A DNA stretch of 39,054 nt from an uncultured Gemmatimonadota bacterium (lineage in GTDB: Bacteria > Gemmatimonadota > Gemmatimonadetes > Longimicrobiales > Longimicrobiaceae). The notes beneath the pieces are model-generated. The model saw nothing but the letters and a program-made list of their open reading frames with translations. It was not told where the DNA came from and did not search any database. Positions 16,895-24,540 of this stretch are shown in pieces. Location: the NCBI GenBank assembly GCA_902805735.1, contig CADCTW010000188.1:1-39054 (forward strand). The letters run 5' to 3'. How positions within the stretch are numbered: the stretch's first letter is position 1; each line of letters opens with the position of its first letter. The translations under genes and the position numbers were made by a program.

Positions 16895-17443
16895 TCATCG
16901 TGCGGCGGCGCGGGCGGCGCTCACCACCGAGTCGATCGCGGCGGCGCCCCGCAGCGCGCCGTAGCGCGTGTAGGTGGCGCGGCCCTCGGCGTTGACCACC
17001 GTGATCAGTGGCACCGTGCGGGCGCGGAAGAGCCCCACCACCCGCCTCCCCGGCACGCTGGCCGCCGGAAAGGGGAGGCCGTGGGCCTGCGCGTAGCGCC
17101 TCGTGGTCTCCGCCGGCTCGTCGGAAACGCCGATCATCCTCACCCGCGCGTCCAGCCGCGCCGCCACCTGCTTGAGCGCCGGCACCGACGCCGCGCAGTA
17201 CGGGCAGGTGGCGGTGAAGAAGTAGAGCACCTGCGCCTCGCCCCGCGCCGGCGCGCCCAGGTGCAGCGCGGCGCCGTCCACCGCGGTGGCGTCAACGGAC
17301 GGCACCCACATCCCGGGATACGCCACGGTGGCGCGGTCCAGGAGCGCCATCTGCTCCGCCCGCAGGGAGCGGTTCTGCCCTGCCAGCACGGCCACGAGCG
17401 CCGCGGCCACCGCGAGGGCGGCCAGGGGGAGATGCCGGGTCAT
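16895..17443 (-). CDS. Membrane-anchored thioredoxin-like (TlpA/redoxin) protein
   Basis: A 182-residue protein with an N-terminal membrane segment (LPLAALAVAAALVAVLAG) and a thioredoxin fold: VLYFFTATCPYCAASVPALK carries the redox motif CPYC near residues 79-82, and the cis-Pro loop is TVPLITVV. It probably faces the periplasm and reduces or forms disulfides, like TlpA, ResA or MauD. The following gene on the same strand encodes a six-cysteine exported peptide, a plausible substrate. The start ATG 17443 precedes the membrane segment directly; no strong ribosome site is visible. Confidence 0.85.
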   Translation of the reverse strand: MTRHLPLAALAVAAALVAVLAGQNRSLRAEQMALLDRATVAYPGMWVPSVDATAVDGAALHLGAPARGEAQVLYFFTATCPYCAASVPALKQVAARLDARVRMIGVSDEPAETTRRYAQAHGLPFPAASVPGRRVVGLFRARTVPLITVVNAEGRATYTRYGALRGAAAIDSVVSAARAAAR

Positions 17444-17755
17444 GGTGATGTAGGATCGAGTAGCAGTTTTTGCGTATTCAGTCGGCTAACGTGTCTACAA
17501 TAGCGCGGAAGACGGTGCCGCGAAAGTCCCTCCCTCAGTGGCCCTCACCCGGCAGCTTACAGCTGCCACCCTCTCCCAGGAACTGCCCTGGGAGAGGGGA
17601 CTACTTCACCCCGGTTTACGGCCTGGACCCCTCTGTGTCTCTGTGCCTTCATGTGAGCCCGGCTGTTTCTGCACGAGCCTTGGCACGGCGCCCTGCCGCG
17701 CCGCGCCCGAAGTAGTCCCCTCTCCCACGCTGTTTGTGGGAGAGGGTGGCGGCTC
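17444..17755. other. Spacer with composite element and a single CACAGAG arm
   Basis: About 310 bases between two minus-strand genes. The first 80 bases are less GC-rich and likely hold the promoter of the thioredoxin-like gene. The rest is composite element copy 3, with a degenerate CACAGAG arm (17631-17657) in its middle. No gene seen. Confidence 0.6.
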
Positions 17756-17776
17756 TCAGGCCGCCGGGTGAGGGCC
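17540..17776. repeat. Composite head-to-head element, copy 3
   Basis: Left unit 17540-17600: GGCCCTCACCCGGCAGC, dyad, CACCCTCTCCCAGG, loop, CCTGGGAGAGGGGA. Right unit 17716-17776: TCCCCTCTCCCAC, loop, GTGGGAGAGGGTGG, dyad, CCGGGTGAGGGCC. The units are 115 bases apart. The right unit runs into the 3' end of the kinase gene and supplies its last codons and stop. Confidence 0.85.
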
Positions 17777-18196
17777 TTCGACGACGAAGCCGCCGTCCCG
17801 GAGGAGCACGCGGTGGACCTGGTGGAAGCCCTCGGCGGGGGTGGGGGGCTCCAGGCGCTTGAGCGTGCCGAAGATGCCGCGCGGGGGGACCTGGCGGGCG
17901 CGGGCGGCGTTGCGGGCGACGGAGCCGCGCGGGTCGGGCTCGAAGAAGTAGGCGACGGCGGTGAAGCGCGCGGCGAGCGCGGGGGCCAGGTAGCGCGCCC
18001 GCTCCTCCACCGTGGCGCAGGTGTTGTCCACCACGAAGCGCTGGCCGCCCGCGAGGCACGCCTCCAGCAGCAGGCGCTCGCGGCGGCGCGTCCGCAGCAT
18101 GTCCAGGTTGATGCGGACGTGCGTGTCGAAGAATCGCTCCCGGTAAAAGGTGCTCTTCCCCGACGCCTGGATTCCCACCAAGATCACGGCTTCCAT
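17756..18196 (-). CDS. P-loop kinase-like ATP-binding protein
   Basis: A 146-residue protein of the polynucleotide-kinase-like/zeta-type small P-loop kinase group. Walker A is GIQASGKST at residues 8-16; RINLDMLR near 33 has the catalytic Asp position of T4-kinase-like domains; FVVDNTCATVEERARYL is the Walker-B-like strand; RARQVPP is a possible lid. It is about kinase-domain length with no phosphatase domain. Substrate unknown. ATG 18196 has GGAGG at good spacing. The C-terminus (VEGPHPAA plus stop) is encoded by the right unit of composite element 3, so the original end may have been replaced. Confidence 0.8.
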   Translation of the reverse strand: MEAVILVGIQASGKSTFYRERFFDTHVRINLDMLRTRRRERLLLEACLAGGQRFVVDNTCATVEERARYLAPALAARFTAVAYFFEPDPRGSVARNAARARQVPPRGIFGTLKRLEPPTPAEGFHQVHRVLLRDGGFVVEGPHPAA

Positions 18197-18296
18197 GCGC
18201 GGCCCTCCTCCGCGAGCCCTGTGCCGAAAGGGGCGTGCGAGTTGCGACCCGCGCCCCGGAATGGGCGGCGGACACCCGGGAGCGAAGAGGGGCGGG

Positions 18297-18974
18297 ATGG
18301 CACCAGGCAGGCGGGGCGGGGATGGGCGGCTGCATGCGCGCCCCGACGCGGCGGCGGGAGGCGCGGAGCCGGGGCTCCATCACCTCCCGCTCACCGGGGT
18401 CGGCGCGCTGCTGTACGTGCCCGCCGGGTACCCGCCCGACGCGCCGCTGCCGCTGGTGCTGTCGCTGCACGGGGCCGGCGGCAACGCGCAGCACGGCCTG
18501 TCGCCGCTGCGGGCGCTGGCGGACGAGGCGGGGTTCGCGCTGCTGGCGGTGGGCGCCGCCGGGCGCACCTGGGACGTGATCGTGGACGGCTACGGGCCGG
18601 ACGTGGAGGCCATCGACGAGGCGCTGGCCCACGTCTTCGGGCGCGTGCCCGTGGACCCGGAGCGGCTGGCGGTCAGCGGGTTCTCAGACGGCGCATCGTA
18701 CGCGCTGTCGCTGGGCATCACCAACGGCGACCTCTTCACCCACGTGCTGGCCTTCTCCCCCGGCTTCATGGCGCCGGCCGCCCAGCACGGCGCCCCCCGC
18801 ATCTTCATCTCCCACGGCACGGCGGACCGGGTGCTCCCGATCGCCGGCTGCAGCCGCCGGGTGGTGCCCGCCCTGCAGCGCGCCGGCTACGAGGTGGAGT
18901 ACCGCGAGTTCGCAGGCGCCCACACCGTCCCGCCCGAGGTGGCGCGCGAGGCGGTGGGCTGGTTCGACGGATGA
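18297..18974 (+). CDS. Alpha/beta hydrolase (esterase-like)
   Basis: A 225-residue alpha/beta hydrolase. The oxyanion region is LSLHGAGGNAQ, the nucleophile elbow GFSDGAS (GxSxG), the acid loop ISHGTADRVLPI and the catalytic His loop AGAHTVPPEV; the triad Ser-Asp-His is complete. No signal peptide is evident, but the first 35 residues are of low complexity and the start is uncertain: ATG 18297 follows GAGGGG closely, and an upstream in-frame ATG exists. Relatives include PHB-depolymerase-like and phospholipase/carboxylesterase enzymes; substrate not predictable. Divergent from the kinase gene and convergent with the next. Confidence 0.82.
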   Translation: MAPGRRGGDGRLHARPDAAAGGAEPGLHHLPLTGVGALLYVPAGYPPDAPLPLVLSLHGAGGNAQHGLSPLRALADEAGFALLAVGAAGRTWDVIVDGYGPDVEAIDEALAHVFGRVPVDPERLAVSGFSDGASYALSLGITNGDLFTHVLAFSPGFMAPAAQHGAPRIFISHGTADRVLPIAGCSRRVVPALQRAGYEVEYREFAGAHTVPPEVAREAVGWFDG

Positions 18975-19005
18975 ACCGTCTCCCCGCCTGCGTGGGAGAT
19001 CGCCG

Positions 19006-19728
19006 CTAAGGGCGGTAGCGGATCCGCACTTCCTCGTCGCGCGCCATGTCCACCGCGACGCCATCCACGAGCCCGGGAAGGAACGAGCGGCTCAGGAGCG
19101 TCCTCTCCACCCAGCCGTCCACCTCGCTTTCGCCGGAGCCGCGCAGCACTTCGATGCTGCGGACCTGGCCCTGCGTACCCACGTGCACGCGCACGCGCAT
19201 CGGGTCGGGCTGTTTGCCCTGCGCGAGCGCGGGGTGGGTAAGCTCGAAACGCGTGGTGGAGCGGGGCTCGCACACCTCGGAGCGGCCGGCCCGGATCACG
19301 GGCTCGCTCGCGGGCTCCACGCGCAGCCGCATGCTCCACGCCCTCCCCGGGCGCTGCGCGCGGATCGCCGACCGCACCACCGCGTTGAGCTCCGGCTCGC
19401 GGCCCTCCGGAAGCCAGTAGTCGATGGGCGCCACGCGCTCCACGCGCCCGTCCGCCGCGAACGCCACCGAGTACACGGCGAACATCTTCCCGTCACGGAT
19501 GGGGTATTCCTGCGCGAAGGCGGCCAGGGCGCGGGCGAGGGCCGCGCTGTCCGCCAGCGCCGCGGGGGTGGGAAGGTTTCCGGGGTGGCGAGCGATGGCA
19601 CACCCGTCGCGGGGTGCCGGCCGTTCGCTCAGCAGCTGGGGATCGCGGGGGCGCTGCGCGTTGGCGGGGACGGCGGCCAACGCCAGGGCGCAGGCGAGCA
19701 GCGCCGTTGCGCGGGTACTTTTCATCAT
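19006..19728 (-). CDS. Secreted TonB-C-domain-like protein
   Basis: A 240-residue protein with a Sec signal (ATALLACALALAAVPANAQ). The C-terminal 90 residues fit the TonB C-terminal fold: MRVRVHVGTQGQVRSIEVLR, GESEVDGWVERTLLSRSFLPGLVDGVAVDM and a last strand EEVRIRYRP. There is no N-terminal membrane anchor and no Pro-rich spacer, so it is a periplasmic TonB-like module rather than a true energy transducer. Two Cys (in RDGCAIARH and SEVCEPRS) may pair. ATG 19728 is preferred for the signal peptide; no Shine-Dalgarno is seen. Confidence 0.72.
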   Translation of the reverse strand: MMKSTRATALLACALALAAVPANAQRPRDPQLLSERPAPRDGCAIARHPGNLPTPAALADSAALARALAAFAQEYPIRDGKMFAVYSVAFAADGRVERVAPIDYWLPEGREPELNAVVRSAIRAQRPGRAWSMRLRVEPASEPVIRAGRSEVCEPRSTTRFELTHPALAQGKQPDPMRVRVHVGTQGQVRSIEVLRGSGESEVDGWVERTLLSRSFLPGLVDGVAVDMARDEEVRIRYRP

Positions 19729-19896
19729 GAGGGGAGTTGTTGGAGCGGGAGGGGGTTTTATTGGCTGGAAAGTAGCTCGCTGGCCCCCTTCCCGCAACGT
19801 GCCGGGGGTGCCATCGTATCGCCAGCCCGCGCGGGGCGCGAATACGCCGCGCGGAGATGCAGACGAACCAGCGACGCGCGGAGTCACAGGAGCCGG

Positions 19897-20361
19897 ATGC
19901 CCGAACGATTTTCCGTCACGCGGGGGCTGGTGCTGCGCCAGTCCAAGATCCACGGCCGCGGCGTGTACGCGCGCGAGCCGATCCCGGAGGGGACCCGCAT
20001 CGTGGAGTACCGGGGGGAGCGGATCACCATGGCCGAGGCGGAGGCCCGCTACCCGGACGATCCCGACGCCGTGTACCACACCTTCCTCTTCTCGGTGGAC
20101 GACGAGACGGTGATCGACGCGGCGTACCAGGGGAACATCGCGCGCTGGATCAACCACTCCTGCGATCCCAACTGCGAGGCGGTGGACGAGGACGGCCGCA
20201 TCTTCATCGAGAGCATTCGCGACATCGCGGCGGGGGAAGAGCTGGCGTACGACTACCACTTCATCCTGGAGGTGCGCCACTCCCCCGCCATGAAGCGCCG
20301 CTACCCCTGCATCTGCGGCGCGCCCAACTGCCGCGGGACGATGCTGGCGAAGAAGCGTTGA
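19897..20361 (+). CDS. SET-domain protein lysine methyltransferase
   Basis: A 154-residue stand-alone SET domain with a post-SET zinc motif. HGRGVYAREPIPEGTRIVEY is the first SET motif; RWINHSCDPNCEA (NHSC at 86-89) and GEELAYDYHF (YDY at 118-120) are the cofactor/pseudoknot motifs; CICGAPNC (Cys138, 140, 145) with Cys89 would bind zinc. All residues needed for AdoMet binding and lysine methylation appear intact. Eukaryotic members methylate histones; targets in bacteria are mostly unknown. ATG 19897 has AGGAG five bases upstream. The stop overlaps the start of a PP2C phosphatase (TGATG), so the two are translationally coupled. Confidence 0.92.
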   Translation: MPERFSVTRGLVLRQSKIHGRGVYAREPIPEGTRIVEYRGERITMAEAEARYPDDPDAVYHTFLFSVDDETVIDAAYQGNIARWINHSCDPNCEAVDEDGRIFIESIRDIAAGEELAYDYHFILEVRHSPAMKRRYPCICGAPNCRGTMLAKKR

Positions 20362-21113
20362 TGCCCGGCGCATGGCGGGTGGCCGCCAGCTCCGTGCGGG
20401 GCACGCGCCACGTAGGGGCCGGGCTCCCCTGCCAGGATGCCCACGCCTGGTGCGTGACCCCGCGCGGCAGCCTCGTGGCCGTGGTGGCGGATGGCGCCGG
20501 GTCGGCCCCCCTGGCCGAGCACGGCGCGCGCGTCGCCGCCGACGCCGCGCTCGCCCACCTGCGCGCCGCGGACCCCGATCCCGCCGCCGACGGGTGGGAG
20601 GATGCGTTGCGGGGGGCGCTGCATGCCGCGCGCGCCGCCGTGGAGGAGGGAGCGCGCGCACACGGGGCCGCGCCGCGCGACCTGGCCACCACGCTGATCG
20701 TGATCCTGGCGTCGGAAGCCGCCGCGTGCGCCGCTCAGGTGGGCGATGGCGCCGCGCTGGCGCGCACCGCGGACGGCGCGCTCCACCCGCTGACCGCTCC
20801 CGTGCGCGGCGAGTACGCCAACGAGACAGTGTTCCTCTCCTCTCCCGGCGGCGTGGAGGGGGCGCAACTCGCCCGGGTGCGCGGCGCGCTCGTGGGTATC
20901 GCCGCGCTCACCGATGGCCTGCAGGGGCTGGCGCTCCAGGGCGCGGCGGGTGCGCCCCACCCGCCTTTCTTCGGCCCCCTCTTCCACTTCGCCGCCGAGC
21001 CGCTCCCCGCCGCCGAGGCGCAGGCGGGGCTGGACGCCTTCCTCACCGGCCCCCGCGTCACCGCCCGCACCGACGACGACCTGACCCTGCTGCTGGCCGT
21101 GCGCGAACGTTAG
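20361..21113 (+). CDS. PP2C-family serine/threonine phosphatase
   Basis: A 250-residue single-domain PP2C. Metal-site motifs are GLPCQDAHAW (usual NQDA), VVADGAGSAPLAEHGA (DGAGS), LATTLIVI, AQVGDGAALAR (GDG), IAALTDGLQ and the final DDLTLLLAVR. The acidic residues of the two-metal site are present, so it should be active. This compact form resembles the YegK-like phosphatases found with vWA and kinase partners, but no kinase is nearby. Its ATG overlaps the SET-gene stop codon by one base. Either it acts on the SET protein's targets, or the pair share a regulatory circuit; both are inference. Confidence 0.88.
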   Translation: MPGAWRVAASSVRGTRHVGAGLPCQDAHAWCVTPRGSLVAVVADGAGSAPLAEHGARVAADAALAHLRAADPDPAADGWEDALRGALHAARAAVEEGARAHGAAPRDLATTLIVILASEAAACAAQVGDGAALARTADGALHPLTAPVRGEYANETVFLSSPGGVEGAQLARVRGALVGIAALTDGLQGLALQGAAGAPHPPFFGPLFHFAAEPLPAAEAQAGLDAFLTGPRVTARTDDDLTLLLAVRER

Positions 21114-21480
21114 GATGTGTCTGACGGAATTCAGAGCCAGGGGGTGATGAAGCGTGAAGGGTACCACTCTCGTGCTTGATGGCCCGCAGGATCCATCGTC
21201 CTGCTGTCCCCCCGCCGCCGACGGACACCTGCGGAGACGCCCACATCAAGCCCCTGGGGCAGTGCGCCCACGGGCTTCCGTCTTGTCGCTGCGGCGACCT
21301 GTGTTCCACCGGATTGCTCGCTCCCAGAGCGCATTTGTCGGATTGGCGTGACGCCCCTAACCGCATCCGGTCTGCCCACGCCTCCATACCGGACATTCAC
21401 CATTGTGGACAGAAAGTGCTCCGTATAGATTGACGCGTGTGGCCTTATCGCTATTCACCAACATACTCAACGAGGGCGAC
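21114..21480. other. Spacer of unlike composition, possible remnant
   Basis: About 370 bases, visibly less GC-rich than its surroundings. Both strands contain open stretches but none resembles a protein I know. A putative promoter lies at the right end. It looks like acquired or decayed DNA. Confidence 0.45.
21430..21457 (+). promoter_or_regulatory. Possible sigma70-type promoter of DUF4430-like gene
   Basis: TTGACG (21430-21435) and TATTCA (21452-21457) separated by 16 bases, about 23 bases before the start codon. Confidence 0.35.
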
Positions 21481-21924
21481 ATGTCTATCACCGTGGAGAT
21501 CACCAATGGCCCCAGCGTCCCTGTGGCGTACAGCGCAGGCATGAACGCGCAGCAGGCGCTCGAGGGAGCAGAGCAAGCGGTGGGAGACTCGTCGAAATTC
21601 CTTTTTGGGCTGGAATACTATGGGTACTCAGGAAGTCAGTACGTGGGCTACCTGGTGTCGATGGTAAACAACACGTACGAGAGCTTCCCGGGTTCGACCA
21701 CAGGTCCGTACGCCTACTGGGAGTTCCTTGTGAACGGCCAGTACCAGTCCACAGGAATCGACACCACGACCCTTTCGGATGGGGACATCGTGACCTTCAC
21801 GCTGTCACAGTATCAGCCTTCGACAGCGAGCGGGGGTGCGGCAGAGGCGGCCAGCGTGAGCGGCGTGCTTCAGGCTAAGCTCGCACGGCGCGGCATCACT
21901 GCCAGCAGCACCGGCCCTGGCTGA
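21481..21924 (+). CDS. DUF4430-like small protein
   Basis: A 147-residue protein with no signal peptide or membrane segment. The segment YWEFLVNGQYQSTGIDTTT followed by LSDGDIVTFTL matches the DUF4430/transcobalamin-C-like fold (W..yvNG....G......dGD.v.f), and the N-terminal VAYSAGMNAQQALEGAEQ fits its first strand and helix. Such domains are often surface or ligand-binding modules; function here unknown. GAGG lies six bases before ATG 21481. Base and codon use are less GC-biased than neighbouring genes (TTT, ATA-type and AAT/ACG codons mixed), suggesting recent arrival. It sits in a zone of decayed sequence. Confidence 0.7.
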   Translation: MSITVEITNGPSVPVAYSAGMNAQQALEGAEQAVGDSSKFLFGLEYYGYSGSQYVGYLVSMVNNTYESFPGSTTGPYAYWEFLVNGQYQSTGIDTTTLSDGDIVTFTLSQYQPSTASGGAAEAASVSGVLQAKLARRGITASSTGPG

Positions 21925-22810
21925 GCGAACCAACTCGGCTCAGGATGTGGATGTTCATTTAGGCTTTGGCGGTTCACGCGGCGAATCCGAGCGCATCTCT
22001 CCAGGGGTCGAGGAGGGGCTGCGCTCGAATTCGCCGGACGTGCAGGAGGGACCGCGTTAGCTCCCCTTCAGCCGCGACTCGCCTGCCAGGTGGGGGTGAT
22101 GTTTCCGCGGAGAGCACGCCGGAATTGGGCTCTCCCGCCGTCCGCGGATCCTCCATTCGGGGCATGGCGATAGCGCTGAGCGGTTTTGGGCACGGGCGCG
22201 CGTCTGATGAACATTGATGTCCCCATCCGCACCGCGTTCCTTGCTCCGGCAGGTTCCCACGCGCCTCCGTTTCCGGCTCATCCTCGCCGCGCTTCTCTGC
22301 ACGCTCTCTGTTCGGGCCCGGCCTCGCCGTCAGCACCTTACGACGACCTGAGGTTGCTGCTGCCAGTGCGCGAGAGCGAGGAAGCCTGGTACCCAAATCC
22401 GCATAAACCGGTCAGGCTTGTCGTACGCGCGCGATTCATCGCGCCCGTACCTCGTCTTCCGGATACCATATCATCCCCGGCCCCCGTTGCCAGCGGCCCA
22501 TCGACACCGGTTCTCCCAGGGTCTGTACGTTGCGGCGACTGTAGTCCGCGGGGGCGCGGCAAGGAACCAGAAGTCCGCGTGCGCGGACTGGCTCGTCAGG
22601 TCCAGCGAAAGGGTCATAGCCCCCGCAGGGGCCCTTCGTGTAGGCGTTGCAGTGGTCTAAACCGCCGGCTTGCGCGAGCCCGCGGTCGGGCAGATCCCTC
22701 AGTGACTCGCGGCACCATGCACCAGCGCCGGTCCGCCCTTGCGCCCGCGCGCGGGTCTGGTGAACGTTGTGATCCCCTCGCACTACCCTCCCTGCTCCCG
22801 GCGGGCTTCC
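21925..22810. other. Accessory spacer with decayed gene pieces
   Basis: Nearly 900 bases without a convincing gene. Contains a decayed copy of the 5' region of the following gene (about 22190-22310), a short stretch resembling the end of a PP2C gene (about 22339-22378), a palindrome close to GCGCGATTCATCGCGC (22431-22446) and a GAAGTCCGCGTGCGCGGACT dyad (about 22570-22589) followed by CCCCGCAGGGGCCC, a motif combination also seen at 7678-7740. Long open frames here are accidental. Confidence 0.55.
22190..22310 (+). pseudogene. Decayed copy of the 5' end of the downstream barrel gene
   Basis: Resembles 22750-22870 over its length, with shared blocks such as GCGCGCG.GTCTG.TGAAC, CATCCTCGC.GCGCTTCTC-like and GCTTCTCTGCACGCTC. 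The position matching the start codon reads ACG. Only the leader and signal-peptide part is recognisable. Confidence 0.45.
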
Positions 22811-23692
22811 ATGCGCCACCGAATCCGCATCATCCTCGCGCTTCTCTGCACGCTCACCGTACCGGCCGCGGCCCAGCGGCGCGGGTTCGACGTGGCGGAG
22901 GTGGAGGAGCTGCTCCGCGGCCACGTGGCGAGCTCGCGCATCCTGCTGCTGGTGCAGCAGCGGTGCATCAGCTTCGAGCCGACCAAGGAAGTGCTGCTGC
23001 GCTTCGCCGCGGCCGGCGCCACCGACGAGCTGCTGGAAGGGCTGCTCGCGCCCGGCCTCTGCCGGACCGGTGAGGCAGCGCCCGCGAAAACCCCGCCGCC
23101 CCCCGCGCGTCCATCGCCCGCGCCGCCTTCCGCCGCTCCGCGCCCTGCGGAATCGCCCGCGCCCGCCGCGCGTGGGGGGCGCCCGCTCTTCTTCGCGGGG
23201 ATCGGGTACTCGGCCGGGAGCTTTCGGGCGGACGGCGGCGGGCCCACGGAGTCGGGCCACGGAGCCGGGGGGGAGATCGGCGTGGGGGGCGCGCACTTCG
23301 CCGTCTTCGCGCGGGGCGCGTACGCGGACATCAACCCCGACGCGGGCGAGGAGTACTCTTTCGGACACGGCAACGTGGGGCTGCGGCTGATGCTCTTCCC
23401 GCGGCGCGCCCCGGTGCGGCCGTACGCGGAGGTGGCGTTCGCCACCATCGGGCGCGAGTACACGGACGACGAGGGGAACGCGACCCGCACCGTGTCCGGG
23501 ATGGGCGGCGCGGGCGGGGCGGGGCTGCGGGTGGGGGTCTCGCGCAAGCTGGAGCTGGACGCGAGCTGGCGCGGCGTGATGGGCTCGCTCACCCGGGTGG
23601 AGGACGCGCAGGGCACCGAGCGGCTGGACGAGCCCGTGCGCGGCCGCGGGAACTGGTGGTCGCTGGGCCTGCACTGGACGCCGGGGCGCTGA
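22811..23692 (+). CDS. Putative outer-membrane beta-barrel protein
   Basis: A 293-residue protein with signal peptide (RIRIILALLCTLTVPAAAQ). Residues 20-85 form a helical region with two Cys (QQRCISF and PGLCRTG) that may pair. A Pro/Ala linker (about 85-120) leads to a C-terminal domain of alternating amphipathic strands rich in Gly and aromatics (FFAGIGYSAGSF, GGEIGVGGAHFAVFARGAYADI, GNVGLRLMLF, RPYAEVAFATIG, GGAGLRVGVSRKLELDASW) ending WWSLGLHWTPGR, like an eight-strand OmpA/OmpW-type barrel. ATG 22811 fits the signal peptide; the ribosome site is weak. A codirectional gene follows after 13 bases. Confidence 0.72.
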   Translation: MRHRIRIILALLCTLTVPAAAQRRGFDVAEVEELLRGHVASSRILLLVQQRCISFEPTKEVLLRFAAAGATDELLEGLLAPGLCRTGEAAPAKTPPPPARPSPAPPSAAPRPAESPAPAARGGRPLFFAGIGYSAGSFRADGGGPTESGHGAGGEIGVGGAHFAVFARGAYADINPDAGEEYSFGHGNVGLRLMLFPRRAPVRPYAEVAFATIGREYTDDEGNATRTVSGMGGAGGAGLRVGVSRKLELDASWRGVMGSLTRVEDAQGTERLDEPVRGRGNWWSLGLHWTPGR

Positions 23693-23705
23693 GCCCGCGC
23701 GCCCG

Positions 23706-24536
23706 ATGAGCGGACCGTCCACCCCCCCGCCGCCGGACCACACCCTCCACTACCCTCCGCCCCGGCCGGCGAGGGACAACCCCTTCGCGGGCTTCACCCT
23801 GCTGCTGGTGCTGGCGGGCCTGGTGCCGCCGCTGCGCACCGTCGCGTGGGGTATGGCGCTGGTGAGCGGCACGCTGGCGATCGTCGCGTCCCGCCGGGGC
23901 GGCGGCCGCAAGCAGCTCACGGGCGCCGCCGCCGTCGCCGTGCTCGAGCTGGCTGCTCCGCACCTCCGCCAGCCCGCCCGGAGCGCCCCCGAGCCCGTCG
24001 CCACCGCCCCGCGCCCCGCCGAGCCCGCGCCGGCCGTGGTGAAGGAGCGCCCCGCCGTCATCCCGCCAAAGCCCGCCCCCAAGCCCAAGCCCAAGCCCAA
24101 GCCGAGACCCAAGCGTCCCCCCCCGCCGCGGCCCCGTCCGGAATCCAAACGCCCGCCCCGCGCCGCTCCGGAAGCCGCACCCCGGGCCGAGCCCAGGCCC
24201 GCGCCCCGGCGGACGACCACCACGCGCACGACGACGACGCGAACGCCACCGAAGCCCGCGCCGCGTCCCACGCCGCCGCCCCCGCGGGTCGCGGAGCGTC
24301 CTCGCACATCGGAGATCACCACGCTCCGCGGCTCCCTGGCCGTGGCCGAGAGCCAGATGAACCAGGGCGCGTACAACGAGGCCGCCGCCACCATCCGCTC
24401 GGTGCAGCGGCAGGCCGCGGATTTCCCCGAGATCCAGCAGTACGCCCGCGTCCTCGCCATCGAAAACCGCCAGGCCTGCCGCGCCGAAGCCGAGGCGCTG
24501 CGCAGAAGAGGGGAGAGCGTGCGAAGCTGCCCTTAG
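23706..24536 (+). CDS. Pro/Lys-rich membrane protein, unknown function
   Basis: A 276-residue protein: Pro-rich N-terminus, two hydrophobic stretches (FAGFTLLLVLAGLVPP and VAWGMALVSGTLAIVA), a long Pro/Lys/Arg linker with KPKPKPKP repeats and TTTTRTTTTRT (about 115-205), and a C-terminal helical segment (SLAVAESQMNQGAYNEAAATIRSVQ) that looks like a TPR-type pair. The layout resembles TonB-like or peptidoglycan-spanning linker proteins, but no TonB C-domain is present. It probably forms a unit with the barrel gene before it. Function unknown. Confidence 0.7.
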   Translation: MSGPSTPPPPDHTLHYPPPRPARDNPFAGFTLLLVLAGLVPPLRTVAWGMALVSGTLAIVASRRGGGRKQLTGAAAVAVLELAAPHLRQPARSAPEPVATAPRPAEPAPAVVKERPAVIPPKPAPKPKPKPKPRPKRPPPPRPRPESKRPPRAAPEAAPRAEPRPAPRRTTTTRTTTTRTPPKPAPRPTPPPPRVAERPRTSEITTLRGSLAVAESQMNQGAYNEAAATIRSVQRQAADFPEIQQYARVLAIENRQACRAEAEALRRRGESVRSCP

Positions 24537-24540
24537 GAAT

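Noticed and set aside
21131..21403. Possible small gene on the minus strand in the 21114-21480 spacer
   Set aside because: No recognisable domain, no ribosome site, and overlapping open frames on both strands of similar length; treated as decayed or non-coding sequence.
22186..23073. 295-codon plus-strand frame before the barrel gene
   Set aside because: Runs through repeat and remnant sequence and ends as an out-of-frame shadow inside the barrel gene.
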